64,000 bases of DNA from an uncultured Alphaproteobacteria bacterium. Its GTDB lineage: Bacteria > Pseudomonadota > Alphaproteobacteria > RF32 > CAG-239. The translations under genes and the position numbers were made by a program. Positions 35,033 to 43,865 of the stretch are shown piece by piece. The stretch is from positions 1-64,000 of the forward strand of contig CALYBC010000018.1 in NCBI GenBank assembly GCA_944393725.1, written 5' to 3'. A model generated the notes under the pieces. The model did not search any database and was not told where the DNA came from. It saw nothing but the letters and a program-made list of their open reading frames with translations. How positions within the stretch are numbered: position 1 is the first letter of the stretch; every line of letters begins with the position of its first letter.

Positions 35033-37177
35033 TTATTGATTTGCTCTGGCCACATAAGATACTGATTTTGAAGCTCTTAGTGTCGTTATAATATCGGTCA
35101 GATGTTTCAAATCCCTAACCTCAATATCGACAATAAGTTCAAAATAAGTCATTGTTCTGTTGGTTATATTTAGATTTGCAATATTTCCTTCACAACGAGC
35201 AATCATATTCGATAAATCCCCCAAGGTTCCGGGTTCATTAAGCAAAATAACCTTTAATCTGCCGATATGCGATCCTTCTGTTGCCCCGTCGCCCCAAGAA
35301 ATATCAAGCCATCTTTCAGGCTCTGAAGCATATCTTTCTAGTGCCTTACAATCAATTGAGTGTACGGCTACACCTTTTCCGGTTGTAACGATACCGACAA
35401 TTCTATCTCCCGGCAGCGGGTGACAACATCCGGCAAAATGCACGGCCATCCCCGGAATAAGCCCTTTAATTTGCACCGGATCGGATTTTGTTTTTTTATC
35501 AGATTTTCCAAAACCTCTGACCTTAAATGATTTCACGACTTTTCCGAGTTTAGATTGCTTATAGCTTGGATATACGGCCTTCATCACATCCCAAGCGCTA
35601 ACCAATCCCTCACCGACTTTTGCATAAATATCTTCAACCGATTCGGCTTCAAAATTCGGCAATACTCCGACCAATCCTTTTTCGCTAAATTCTAAGTTTT
35701 CACCCTTAAAAGTTCGTTCAAGCATCTGCTCGCCCAAAGCAACAAATTGCTCGCGTTTATTAGCTCTGACATAGCGTCTGATAGCCGCTTTTGCCTTACC
35801 TGTGACCACAAATCTGTCCCACTCCGGCGACGGATGTTGTGCTTTGGAGGTCAAAATTTCGACCTGATCACCATTTTGCAATACCGTTCGCAAAGGCTTT
35901 ATTTCGCCGTTAATTTTAGCACCCACGCAAGTATTTCCAACCTTTGAATGCACGGCATAAGCAAAATCTACCGGAGTTGAATTAATCGGCAAACCTATCA
36001 AATCGCCTTTTGGTGTAAAGCAAAACACCTGATCGTTATACATCTCAAGCTTGGTATTTTCCAAAAACTCTTCAGGATTTGAGGCTTCTTCCAAAATCTC
36101 CAACAGCTCTTGTATCCAGCGGAAATTTTTACCGACCACTTTCTCGCCTTGTTTATATGCCCAGTGAGCAGCCACACCTTTTTCATTAACCTCGTGCATT
36201 TCCTGAGTTCTGATTTGAATCTCAATACGAGTATTTTCAGGCCCGATAACACCGGTATGAATTGATTTATAACCATTGGGTTTTGGGGTTGAAATGTAGT
36301 CCTTAAATCTTCTCGGAACCATGTGATACTTGCTGTGAACAATACCCAAAGCCTGATAGCAAGCCGCCACATCATCAACAATAATTCTAAAGGCCATGAT
36401 ATCAGAGAGTTGCTCAAACGAGGCATTTTTCTTCTGCATCTTACGCCAAATCGAATAAGGCGATTTCTCTCTTCCCGAAATTGTAGCTTTAACCCCGCCT
36501 TCTTCCATATCTTTTTCAAGTTGTTTGATAATGGCAGGAACCAAATTGCTACCTTGTTCACGCAAAAAGTTCAATCTTGCGGTAATAGATTCATAGGCCT
36601 CCTTGTGCAACTCTTTAAATGCAATTTCTTCCAATTCGGTCTTAATTTCCTGCATACCGATTCTTTCGGCCAAAGGGGCATAAATATCCAAGGTTTCTTT
36701 GGCAATTCGCATTCTTTTTTCGGGAGCACAAAAATGCAAGGTACGCATATTGTGCAATCTATCGGCCAATTTAATCAGCAACACTCTGATATCTTCAGAC
36801 ATAGCAAGCAGGAGTTTTCTAAAATTCTCGGCTTGTTTGGTATCTTTTGACTTAAGCTCAATCATCGCAAGCTTTGTCAGTCCGTCAACGAGTTGCGCCA
36901 CTTGTGGTCCGAACAATTCTCTGATTTCATCGATTGTTGCATCGGTATCTTCCACTGTATCATGTAGCAAACCGGCAATAATTGAGGTTGAATCGAGTTT
37001 AAATTTTGTAAGAATACCGGCCACTTCCACCGGATGAGAATAATACGGATCTCCCGATGTTCTTAATTGAGCGCCGTGCTTTTTCATGGCATATACATAT
37101 GCCCTGTTCAATGCATCTTCATCAGCATCGGGATCATAAGATTTAACCAGATCAACAAGTTCGTACTGTCTTAACAT
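35033..37177 (-). CDS. spoT: Bifunctional (p)ppGpp synthetase/hydrolase (RSH)
   Basis: Makes and degrades the alarmone (p)ppGpp. The 714-residue protein has an intact HD hydrolase domain (YYSHPVEVAGIL and LLHDTVEDTD near residues 45-80), a synthetase domain (GREKSPYSIWRKMQKK, then SDIMAFRIIVDD), a TGS domain (FCFTPKGDLIGLPINSTPVDFAYAVH) and a C-terminal ACT domain (LLNEPGTLGDLSNMIARCEGNI). Both activities look complete, which fits the single Rsh of alphaproteobacteria. The start is placed at ATG 37177, five codons inside a TTG alternative. It follows rpoZ across a large hairpin. Confidence 0.96.
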   Translation of the reverse strand: MLRQYELVDLVKSYDPDADEDALNRAYVYAMKKHGAQLRTSGDPYYSHPVEVAGILTKFKLDSTSIIAGLLHDTVEDTDATIDEIRELFGPQVAQLVDGLTKLAMIELKSKDTKQAENFRKLLLAMSEDIRVLLIKLADRLHNMRTLHFCAPEKRMRIAKETLDIYAPLAERIGMQEIKTELEEIAFKELHKEAYESITARLNFLREQGSNLVPAIIKQLEKDMEEGGVKATISGREKSPYSIWRKMQKKNASFEQLSDIMAFRIIVDDVAACYQALGIVHSKYHMVPRRFKDYISTPKPNGYKSIHTGVIGPENTRIEIQIRTQEMHEVNEKGVAAHWAYKQGEKVVGKNFRWIQELLEILEEASNPEEFLENTKLEMYNDQVFCFTPKGDLIGLPINSTPVDFAYAVHSKVGNTCVGAKINGEIKPLRTVLQNGDQVEILTSKAQHPSPEWDRFVVTGKAKAAIRRYVRANKREQFVALGEQMLERTFKGENLEFSEKGLVGVLPNFEAESVEDIYAKVGEGLVSAWDVMKAVYPSYKQSKLGKVVKSFKVRGFGKSDKKTKSDPVQIKGLIPGMAVHFAGCCHPLPGDRIVGIVTTGKGVAVHSIDCKALERYASEPERWLDISWGDGATEGSHIGRLKVILLNEPGTLGDLSNMIARCEGNIANLNITNRTMTYFELIVDIEVRDLKHLTDIITTLRASKSVSYVARANQ

Positions 37178-37193
37178 TTTCTGCTTCACCAAA

Positions 37194-37265
37194 TAAAAAA
37201 ATCAGCTATTTTTTAAACTTATACCACAGATTACTTAAATTAAGTTTAAATAGCTGATTTTTTTC
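37194..37265 (-). terminator. Large hairpin between rpoZ and the RSH gene
   Basis: AAAAAATCAGCTATTTAAACTT (as paired arms of 37240-37264 and 37195-37221) forms a long stem with a T tail on both strands. It would end the rpoZ transcript or reduce readthrough into the RSH gene. Confidence 0.7.
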
Positions 37266-37292
37266 TTGCAAGATTTTTTTTACAATCTACGC

Positions 37293-37775
37293 TTATTCAT
37301 CAAAGTCATCGGCATTATCAAAACCATCATCAGCCGACACATCATCCAATCCTTCGTCGTCCAAGTCACCGGACAGGTCATCACCTTCTGCATCGGCGTC
37401 CATATCCAGATTGTCATCTTCGCCATGTATTTGCATTGAATCCTTCAACTCATCTTGAGAGATGAGACCAGAGAATTGCTCATCCAGATCGGCCAACTCT
37501 CTTTCGGCAGCCATAATTTCCAATTCTTCCTCTTCCGGCTCTTCAACCTCGACATACTTCTGCAAGCCCATGACCAAAGAACGTTGCAACTCTTCAATAC
37601 TGACGGTTTCCGCAGCGATTTCACGCAAAGCTACCACCGAATTTTTATCATTATCTCTATCAACGGTTAAAGGAGCACCTGCGGCAATATCTTTAGCTCT
37701 CTGAGCAGCCACCATCAATAATTCATAACGATTAGGAATTTTATCAATACAATCTTCCACCGTAACACGAGCCAT
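37293..37775 (-). CDS. rpoZ: RNA polymerase omega subunit with long acidic tail
   Basis: Helps fold the beta-prime subunit of RNA polymerase. The first 70 residues are canonical: [33 protein letters not shown], then [10 protein letters not shown]. The protein is 160 residues, longer than the usual 90-130, because of an extremely acidic C-terminal tail (about residues 120-160, almost all Asp, Glu and Gly). The ATG at 37775 is favoured because omega normally begins MARVTVEDC. Position ahead of the RSH gene matches the common rpoZ-spoT pairing. Confidence 0.94.
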   Translation of the reverse strand: MARVTVEDCIDKIPNRYELLMVAAQRAKDIAAGAPLTVDRDNDKNSVVALREIAAETVSIEELQRSLVMGLQKYVEVEEPEEEELEIMAAERELADLDEQFSGLISQDELKDSMQIHGEDDNLDMDADAEGDDLSGDLDDEGLDDVSADDGFDNADDFDE

Positions 37776-37893
37776 TTTATCCAATCCTCATAAAAACAAT
37801 TAACAAAAAAACGCGATTCGCCAATGGTATAAACACTTCATTTACAAAAAGCAACAAAAAAATTATTTTTCCATTAAAAAACAGATAGTTATT

Positions 37894-39141
37894 CTAATAT
37901 CTCACAATTGGATAGCCAAACAGATTATAATTATGCTTTTGCAACATTTCTTTAATCTGTTGCCGATTCTTTTTTACCTCCATAACATCTGACAGCGGTG
38001 CCTTATGAGCCTGAATAATCGACTGCATGGTTGCAAGACGCACATTTTGCGTATATTCGCTCAACATACTCAATTTTTTATCATACACGCCGCTTCTATA
38101 TTCCCTGATTGCTCTGACCACTCCGCTTCTTATATTTGCCAAACGGTAGGCTTTTAAGGTTTTATCGCAGGTATAAGCCCACTCATTTAGGGTAAATCCT
38201 TCCTCTGCCACAATCATTGCCAATTCACGCTCTTTATTTAATATTCGGGCTTTTTGCACTAATCTTGCACAAGGATTAACCATATCTTTCAATCCCGACG
38301 GGACATATTTACCAATCCCTTGTTCTTTTTCATACATCATCCACATTATGCCGATTCGCGTAAGTAAAAATTCATTTTGCGGCTCTTTGGTCCATTCATC
38401 TACGGCGTCAATGGTTGCGACAAAGGATTTTATATCGGCAGATGTCAACAAAGTGTTTTTATCGGGATTAAGTGTCCGCAAATCGCTTTTCGAAACTTTT
38501 TCTTTTTCCTTGTACCCCGGCATATATTTTTCCGGCTTTACCAATTTTTTTATAGCGGCATAGAACTCAGGATTATATTTTACTTTGGGGTAATAAGGCG
38601 TTATCTGTGGTTGCTCGATATTCATGTCATACCCCGGCCAAGCTTCCGGCATCAGTAAGAAGTACAATGACGGCGACATAAATTCCAAATTTTCTACATC
38701 TTTGAGTTGCTCGGCAACTCTTATCGGAAACTTATTTTTTGTTTCTTTAATCCCCGGCAGATTCAAAATTTTTTCTGACATATTCGGCACTTCAAAAAGC
38801 ATCGGCCCCAGATATTGATAATATTTTTTGGGAATCATGGAAAGAAATTCAAGATAAAGATCTTCGTTTTCACCCTTAATCCTTTTTTCTTTAGTACCGT
38901 AAGTAGCTATTTTAACATAAAATTCTCTGTCAAAATCGCCGAGAAGATCATAAAAATTACTGTATTTTTTGTTATAATTATTATACTTTGCCAAAGACTT
39001 TTCCAAATCTTCCACACTGGGCAACTTATCCGTTTCGATATCAATATCAAAAAAATCGGCAAAATCAGCCACTCCCAGAGCCGATACACTACCACTCCAC
39101 ATAATCATACATCCGACTGCCAATATTTTTAATAACTTCAT
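37894..39141 (-). CDS. Hypothetical exported protein, 415 aa
   Basis: Not recognised. A signal peptide (MKLLKILAVGCMIMWSGSVSA) is clear, so the mature protein of about 394 residues is periplasmic or secreted. It is rich in Tyr, Pro, Lys and Glu, with YYPKVKYNPEFYAAIKKL near the middle and two cysteines (NPCARLV and AYTCDKT) that may form a disulfide. The last third is helical and basic. No transmembrane or lipobox sequence. A weak GGAG site lies 11 bases before the ATG. It is divergent from gcrA. Confidence 0.65.
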   Translation of the reverse strand: MKLLKILAVGCMIMWSGSVSALGVADFADFFDIDIETDKLPSVEDLEKSLAKYNNYNKKYSNFYDLLGDFDREFYVKIATYGTKEKRIKGENEDLYLEFLSMIPKKYYQYLGPMLFEVPNMSEKILNLPGIKETKNKFPIRVAEQLKDVENLEFMSPSLYFLLMPEAWPGYDMNIEQPQITPYYPKVKYNPEFYAAIKKLVKPEKYMPGYKEKEKVSKSDLRTLNPDKNTLLTSADIKSFVATIDAVDEWTKEPQNEFLLTRIGIMWMMYEKEQGIGKYVPSGLKDMVNPCARLVQKARILNKERELAMIVAEEGFTLNEWAYTCDKTLKAYRLANIRSGVVRAIREYRSGVYDKKLSMLSEYTQNVRLATMQSIIQAHKAPLSDVMEVKKNRQQIKEMLQKHNYNLFGYPIVRY

Positions 39142-39232
39142 TTTACTTCAACTCCGCACTCTCATTTAGATAAAACTAGCACGACAAACTCTAAAAAATT
39201 ATAAACAAACCAAAAATAAAAAAAATATGCTA

Positions 39233-39248
39233 GACTCTGATTTATAAT
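39233..39248 (+). promoter_or_regulatory. Candidate gcrA -10 element with GANTC site
   Basis: A perfect TATAAT (39243-39248) lies 51 bases before the gcrA ATG. A GACTC site (39233-39237), the target of the CcrM methylase, sits six bases upstream of it, in the spacer. No -35 match is visible, as is typical of GcrA-dependent promoters. Confidence 0.45.
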
Positions 39249-39299
39249 TACCCTATTATGCGGACATAGATTGAATTTAATGTTTTAAGGAGATATCAC

Positions 39300-39902
39300 A
39301 TGCCCTGGACAGATGAAATGGTTGAAGAATTAAAGAGATTGTGGGCCGAAGGTGTCACCACCGGTGAGATCGGCCGCCGTCTTAACATATCCAAGAATTC
39401 CATTGTCGGCAAGGTTCACCGCTTAGGACTTTCCGGTCGCCCTTCTCCGATAAAAAGAAAAAATGAAACCGATGACAGCAAAACGTCTACCAAGAAAGAT
39501 GCTACGCCTAAAGAGAAACAGTGCTGCAAACAAAAAGAAACACCCAAGAGAGAGCCCAAGGCCGAAGAAAAAACAGCACCCAAGGCACCAAAACCTGAAG
39601 CTCCCAACAAACCGGAAGTTAAGGCCTCAGAAGCTCCGATGAAGAAATCTGCTCCTGCAAGAGCCACAATTTCTCAAGATGATGAAGACATAAAATTAGC
39701 CAAGAGCATGAACATCACCTCAGATGCTCCGGTTCACAAAGGCCATTTTTCATTAACTGATTTAGATAATCACACCTGCCGCTGGCCGATAGGCGACCCC
39801 AAAGATGAGAACTTTCATTTTTGCGGCAAAAAAGTTCGTATCGGACAGACCTATTGTGAAGAACATGCGGCATTAGCTTATGTAAGAAACAATAAGAAAT
39901 AA
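39300..39902 (+). CDS. gcrA: GcrA-type cell-cycle regulator
   Basis: A sigma-70-interacting transcription activator that acts at CcrM-methylated promoters in alphaproteobacteria. The N-terminal DNA-binding domain is canonical: MPWTDEMVEELKRLWAEGVT, then GEIGRRLNISKNSIVGKVHRLGLSGRPSPIK. The middle (about residues 60-130) is a low-complexity Lys/Pro/Glu/Ala linker. The conserved C-terminal part is HTCRWPIGDP, FHFCGKKVRIGQTYCEEHAALAY, with three cysteines and histidine. At 200 residues the length is normal. AAGGAG is 7 bases before the ATG. A terminator follows. Confidence 0.95.
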   Translation: MPWTDEMVEELKRLWAEGVTTGEIGRRLNISKNSIVGKVHRLGLSGRPSPIKRKNETDDSKTSTKKDATPKEKQCCKQKETPKREPKAEEKTAPKAPKPEAPNKPEVKASEAPMKKSAPARATISQDDEDIKLAKSMNITSDAPVHKGHFSLTDLDNHTCRWPIGDPKDENFHFCGKKVRIGQTYCEEHAALAYVRNNKK

Positions 39903-39911
39903 AAAAAGCAA

Positions 39912-39945
39912 AAAGGCGAAATCAAAAATGATTTCGCCTTTATTT
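39912..39945 (+). terminator. Terminator after gcrA
   Basis: AAAGGCGAAATCA pairs with TGATTTCGCCTTT and is followed by ATTTTT. The convergent 111-aa gene ends just behind it. Confidence 0.85.
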
Positions 39946-40281
39946 TTATTCCCAAATTATGGCTACCTCGCCTTTATGGATTGTGATTTTACCGGTGCGT
40001 CCACAATCATTTACCAGCACTTTTTTTCTGCCCTTTTCCGGAACAACCGTCCTCCAAGGAAACTTCACCGGACATACATAGGCATGACGAGAAACCGCTT
40101 CCAATATGAAGCATATTTCTTCTTTCCTCTTTTTTCCGATTACTACCCATATAGGACCTTCCGTAACTTCATCGGTTTCCACCAACTCTGCTTGAGAAGC
40201 AAATTCAACACCTTGCCAATCATTCTCAAAACATGACTTTAACATCAAAGCCACGCTAGTTTGGGTCTCAATTTTTTTCAT
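39946..40281 (-). CDS. Hypothetical protein, 111 aa
   Basis: Not recognised. A small soluble protein with beta-strand-like segments (GPIWVVIGKKRKEEICFILEAV, KVLVNDCGRTGKITIHKGEVAIIW) and four cysteines. The second half could be an SH3-like or OB-like fold, which is only an impression. No Shine-Dalgarno site: the ATG is preceded by AAATTTTATTATT. It is convergent with gcrA. Confidence 0.6.
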   Translation of the reverse strand: MKKIETQTSVALMLKSCFENDWQGVEFASQAELVETDEVTEGPIWVVIGKKRKEEICFILEAVSRHAYVCPVKFPWRTVVPEKGRKKVLVNDCGRTGKITIHKGEVAIIWE

Positions 40282-40441
40282 AATAATAAAATTTTAGAAA
40301 TTTAACAAAATATAGATTATCTAAACAACTAAATAGCACATTTTAGACAAAAGTAAACAATATTTTTACCTTCAAGGGTTTAAATAATATTGTTTGCAAA
40401 TATATATCCAAACATAAATCAACCATAGAAGGAAAAATAAA

Positions 40442-41671
40442 ATGAAAACATATTCTATTATTACTGTTTTTTCTATGTTTTTATGTACAGGTATCGCGCA
40501 CGCATCTGATGATGGCAGCAATGCCCTACCCCACCAAGAAACAGCCGAGGGAAGAGTTTTATTATCGGAATATTACCGACACCTAAAATTAGATAACATC
40601 GGGCAAGACTATTCCGATTTCAAAGATTACCTACAAAACAAATATGGCATTGGCTATTCTCTGACCACATCATTCACGGCTCAGTACGGTGCTCCGAGCG
40701 GACACAATACGGCTTTGCAAACGATTTTATATCCGGCAATCACTTGGGAGATGATGGATAATGAATACGGTAGCGCCACCTTAAATTTTGCCTATAACAT
40801 TGTCCAATACAGTGGTGCAAATTCCGGAACTATTGACGATAATATAGGAGTTGTCACCCCCATCAACGACTACAACAATCAGCAAAACGAATTTCCGGAA
40901 CTCTACATTAGTTATCAACTTCCCGGAAAATATGATTGGCTAACGGTTGGTTTGGGACAATACCCGATATATAATTTTGACGGCACTACCTATGATGCCA
41001 ACCAACAAGAAAACTTTATCAATTGGACCATATCACAAAACGCCTCATCCACATATCCCACGGCAGGCGTAGGTTCATATTTTCAAATAGATGCCACGCA
41101 AGAATGGACATTTGCTGCCGGTTTTCAAGATGCCACCAATGTTTCCGGAGACAGCATATCTACATCACATTTAGATGAAGAGCACTATACGACATTTGGC
41201 TATATTTCCTATAACCCAACCATTAAAGGACTTGGACTGGGGCAATATTCATTTTTATTTTACAACCAGCCATGGGTTGCGGCTCAACCCGAAACTACCA
41301 ATGGTTGGTCATTTAACATTTCGCAAAACCTAAACGAAAAATGGGCAATTTTTGCCAGAGCCAACGGGGTCAGCGGTGATCAAGCCGAAGTCGATAACTC
41401 CTACCTCTTAGGTATGGTCGTGAACAACCCTTTCAATCGCAATCCTCTTGATCAAATAGGTTTTGCCGGAGCGATAAACCACATTAATGAAGATGCCGTT
41501 GGTTCCCCGCTTGAGCACAACTACGAAAAGATTTTAGAAAGTTATGTTACTTTAGGCATTTCAAAATGGATGGCAATTACACCCGATATCCAAATTTATT
41601 TTGATCCGGCACTTAACCCGAAATCAGATACGGCTTTTGCCTTTTCGCTAAGAGCGACTTTGTTTTTCTGA
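40442..41671 (+). CDS. OprB-like carbohydrate-selective porin
   Basis: An outer-membrane protein of 409 residues. The signal peptide ends near GIAHA. The remainder alternates hydrophobic and polar residues like a large beta barrel. The ending follows the OprB family: NYEKILESYVTLGISKWMAITPDIQIYFDPALNP, and the last residues ATLFF give the terminal aromatic of a barrel. OprB-type porins pass sugars. AGAAGGAAA lies upstream of the ATG. It lies directly ahead of the three-gene protease/transglutaminase/ATP-grasp module, with 125 bases between. Confidence 0.78.
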   Translation: MKTYSIITVFSMFLCTGIAHASDDGSNALPHQETAEGRVLLSEYYRHLKLDNIGQDYSDFKDYLQNKYGIGYSLTTSFTAQYGAPSGHNTALQTILYPAITWEMMDNEYGSATLNFAYNIVQYSGANSGTIDDNIGVVTPINDYNNQQNEFPELYISYQLPGKYDWLTVGLGQYPIYNFDGTTYDANQQENFINWTISQNASSTYPTAGVGSYFQIDATQEWTFAAGFQDATNVSGDSISTSHLDEEHYTTFGYISYNPTIKGLGLGQYSFLFYNQPWVAAQPETTNGWSFNISQNLNEKWAIFARANGVSGDQAEVDNSYLLGMVVNNPFNRNPLDQIGFAGAINHINEDAVGSPLEHNYEKILESYVTLGISKWMAITPDIQIYFDPALNPKSDTAFAFSLRATLFF

Positions 41672-41796
41672 TAGATGGTGAAATAACACGACAAAATCTT
41701 GTATAAAAATGAGAATTTTTTAAAAGTTTAACTTTACAAAAAGCTCATTGATGGGCTAAATTATGCCCATCTGTTAAGCAAAAAATAAGGTTAAAC

Positions 41797-42318
41797 ATGA
41801 AAAAGATTCTCATTTTTATTGCAATGCTGATTATCAGCTCTTGCCAAAGCAAGATTGAGGAGCCCCCGATGGTAACTACACCCGCCCCTAAACCACAAAT
41901 AACCTTTAACGAGCTAAAAATAATCGGCGGAGTCGAAACTTTGTATGTCTTACCCATAAAGATGCCGTTTCAAGCTCGCATTGATACCGGAGCCGAAACA
42001 TCTTCCATAGATGTGCAAAATATGCGTCCTTTTGAACGCGACGGCGACAAATGGGTTTCTTTTGACATCATCAATCGCAAAAACGGCGAAAAGCACCATT
42101 ACGAGAAGCCCATAGTTCGCCGCACCAACATCGTCCGTATAGAAGACAAAGAACATCGTTATGTTGTAGAAATGAGTATCAAAATGGGAGATGAGATCAT
42201 CAGCACCGAATTTACTTTGGCCGAACGCGAAAAATTTACTTATCAGGTTCTAATCGGCCGCAACATACTAAGTGGTCGTTTTATTGTTGATCCTTCCCAA
42301 CAAAACACTTTGCACTAA
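41797..42318 (+). CDS. RimB-like retropepsin-fold zinc/aspartic protease lipoprotein
   Basis: A 173-residue protein with an N-terminal lipobox (IISSC, Cys at about residue 17), so it is probably a lipoprotein. The COG4067-type domain has VLPIKMPFQARIDTGAETSSID, where DTGAETS matches the retropepsin active-site motif, and RNILSGRFIVDPS near the end. Such proteins are annotated as ATP-dependent zinc proteases because they occur with RimK-like ligases. AAGG precedes the ATG. It is the first gene of the module with the 7TM and ATP-grasp genes. Confidence 0.85.
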   Translation: MKKILIFIAMLIISSCQSKIEEPPMVTTPAPKPQITFNELKIIGGVETLYVLPIKMPFQARIDTGAETSSIDVQNMRPFERDGDKWVSFDIINRKNGEKHHYEKPIVRRTNIVRIEDKEHRYVVEMSIKMGDEIISTEFTLAEREKFTYQVLIGRNILSGRFIVDPSQQNTLH

Positions 42319-42332
42319 AGGTCTTTAGACAC

Positions 42333-43862
42333 ATGAAAAAACTCATATCCGTCCGTTTACTCTTATCAATCGGCTTGGTCTTATCAATGATTTTTGCCGG
42401 CTATAGTATTTACTACAAAGTCAAATATTGGGGTTTCAGCATATCACCCAAACAAAATGCCAATGTCTGGGCAATTGAGGCCAACATTAACTTTATTGCC
42501 GATGGCTCTCCCATCAAAGTAAGCTTGAGCATTCCGACCAAAAACAAAGGCTTTAAGATATTGGAAGAAAATATTATTGCCAATGGCTACAAGACCCAAA
42601 AACATGCCGACAAAATAGTTTTTTCAGCCCACAATATGATTGGCGAACAAAATCTTTACTACAAAATTATAGTTTTTGACAATATCAACACCAAAGACAA
42701 ATTAAAAGACAAATCCCCCCAAGCACCGAAGAAACCTCCGTTTGATGAGCAAAAGATGGCACAGGCTCAACAAATATTAGATATTGTCGCCAAGACGGAA
42801 GGTACTGACAAGGTAGAAAAATTAATTAAGCTGTTCAACGAAGAACCCTTAAATCCTGCTCTCAAATCTTATATTCCGGTCCAAAACACCACCAAAAGCA
42901 AAATAAACCAAATGCGTGAACTCTTGGCCATTGAAGGGATTTCCACCCGCATTGCCCGCGGCCTAAAATTGGAAGAAGGGCAAAAAGTCACCCCCGATAT
43001 GATGCTTGAAGCATACAATAACGGTGCCTGGAGAATATATGATGTAACAACCGGCAAAATTGGCTTGCCCGATAACTTCTTATTATTCCAACGCGGCGGC
43101 GATTCTTTACTTGATGTTGAAGGCGGCACGGATTCATCGGTTAAATTTTCGATTGCCAAATCTATCACTTCGACCATGAATCTGGCCAGCCAACGTGCCA
43201 AGCAAGCCGAGAAAGCCGGTTGGTTTGACCACTCGATTTACAACTTACCTTTAGCACAACAAAACACCCTAAAATGGTTATCGGTATTTCCGATAGGCAT
43301 TTTGCTGGTTGTCCTCATGCGCAACATTGTCGGTGTACAAACCATGGGTACCTTTACCCCGATGTTAATATCCATGTCTTTGGTCAAGACCGGATTTATC
43401 ACCGGACTGGTTTGCTTTTTAGCCATAATTCTGCTCGGATTGGGTATCCGCTTTATTATGTCAAAACTCAACCTTTTATTGGTTCCGAGAATTTCGGCCG
43501 TGGTAATTTTTGTAATATTGATAATCCACGGCCTAACCTTTGTCGGTTATAACTTTGACATCAAGATAGCTCAAGCCTCGGTATTTTTCCCGATAATCAT
43601 CACCGCTTGGGTTATAGAGAGAGCCTCCATTACTTGGGAAGAAGACGGACCGCTTAATGCCGGAACCGAACTGTTAAACAGTTTGCTGGTAGGTATTATT
43701 GTATACTTTGTAATTGCCAACGACTATGTTCGCCACATAATGTTTGTATTCAACGAACTCAACATCGTAATCTTGTTTATAGTTATGTTGCTTGGTACCT
43801 ATACCGGCTATCGTTTAACCGAGTTAAGAAGATTTGCGCCGTTAGTAAAAAAGGTAAAATAG
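42333..43862 (+). CDS. Inactive-transglutaminase fused to seven membrane segments
   Basis: A 509-residue inner-membrane protein. One membrane segment near residues 8-27 is followed by a long periplasmic part to about residue 305, which corresponds to the inactive-transglutaminase domain (GISTRIARGLKLEEGQKVTPDMMLEAY and GAWRIYDVTTGKIGLPDNFLLFQRGGD). The last 200 residues hold about seven membrane helices, for example LSVFPIGILLVVLMRNIVG and GLVCFLAIILLGLGIRFIM. It follows the protease gene by 14 bases and precedes the ATP-grasp gene by 3. The three form a recurring bacterial module thought to make and degrade a small peptide. Confidence 0.87.
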   Translation: MKKLISVRLLLSIGLVLSMIFAGYSIYYKVKYWGFSISPKQNANVWAIEANINFIADGSPIKVSLSIPTKNKGFKILEENIIANGYKTQKHADKIVFSAHNMIGEQNLYYKIIVFDNINTKDKLKDKSPQAPKKPPFDEQKMAQAQQILDIVAKTEGTDKVEKLIKLFNEEPLNPALKSYIPVQNTTKSKINQMRELLAIEGISTRIARGLKLEEGQKVTPDMMLEAYNNGAWRIYDVTTGKIGLPDNFLLFQRGGDSLLDVEGGTDSSVKFSIAKSITSTMNLASQRAKQAEKAGWFDHSIYNLPLAQQNTLKWLSVFPIGILLVVLMRNIVGVQTMGTFTPMLISMSLVKTGFITGLVCFLAIILLGLGIRFIMSKLNLLLVPRISAVVIFVILIIHGLTFVGYNFDIKIAQASVFFPIIITAWVIERASITWEEDGPLNAGTELLNSLLVGIIVYFVIANDYVRHIMFVFNELNIVILFIVMLLGTYTGYRLTELRRFAPLVKKVK

Positions 43863-43865
43863 ACA

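Noticed and set aside
36323-36850. 175-aa plus-strand reading frame
   Set aside because: It is the antisense of the (p)ppGpp synthetase/hydrolase gene and has no ribosome site.
41751-41771. ATGGGC/GCCCAT hairpin before the protease gene
   Set aside because: No T run follows on either strand, so it does not qualify as a terminator; it may be a chance inverted repeat.
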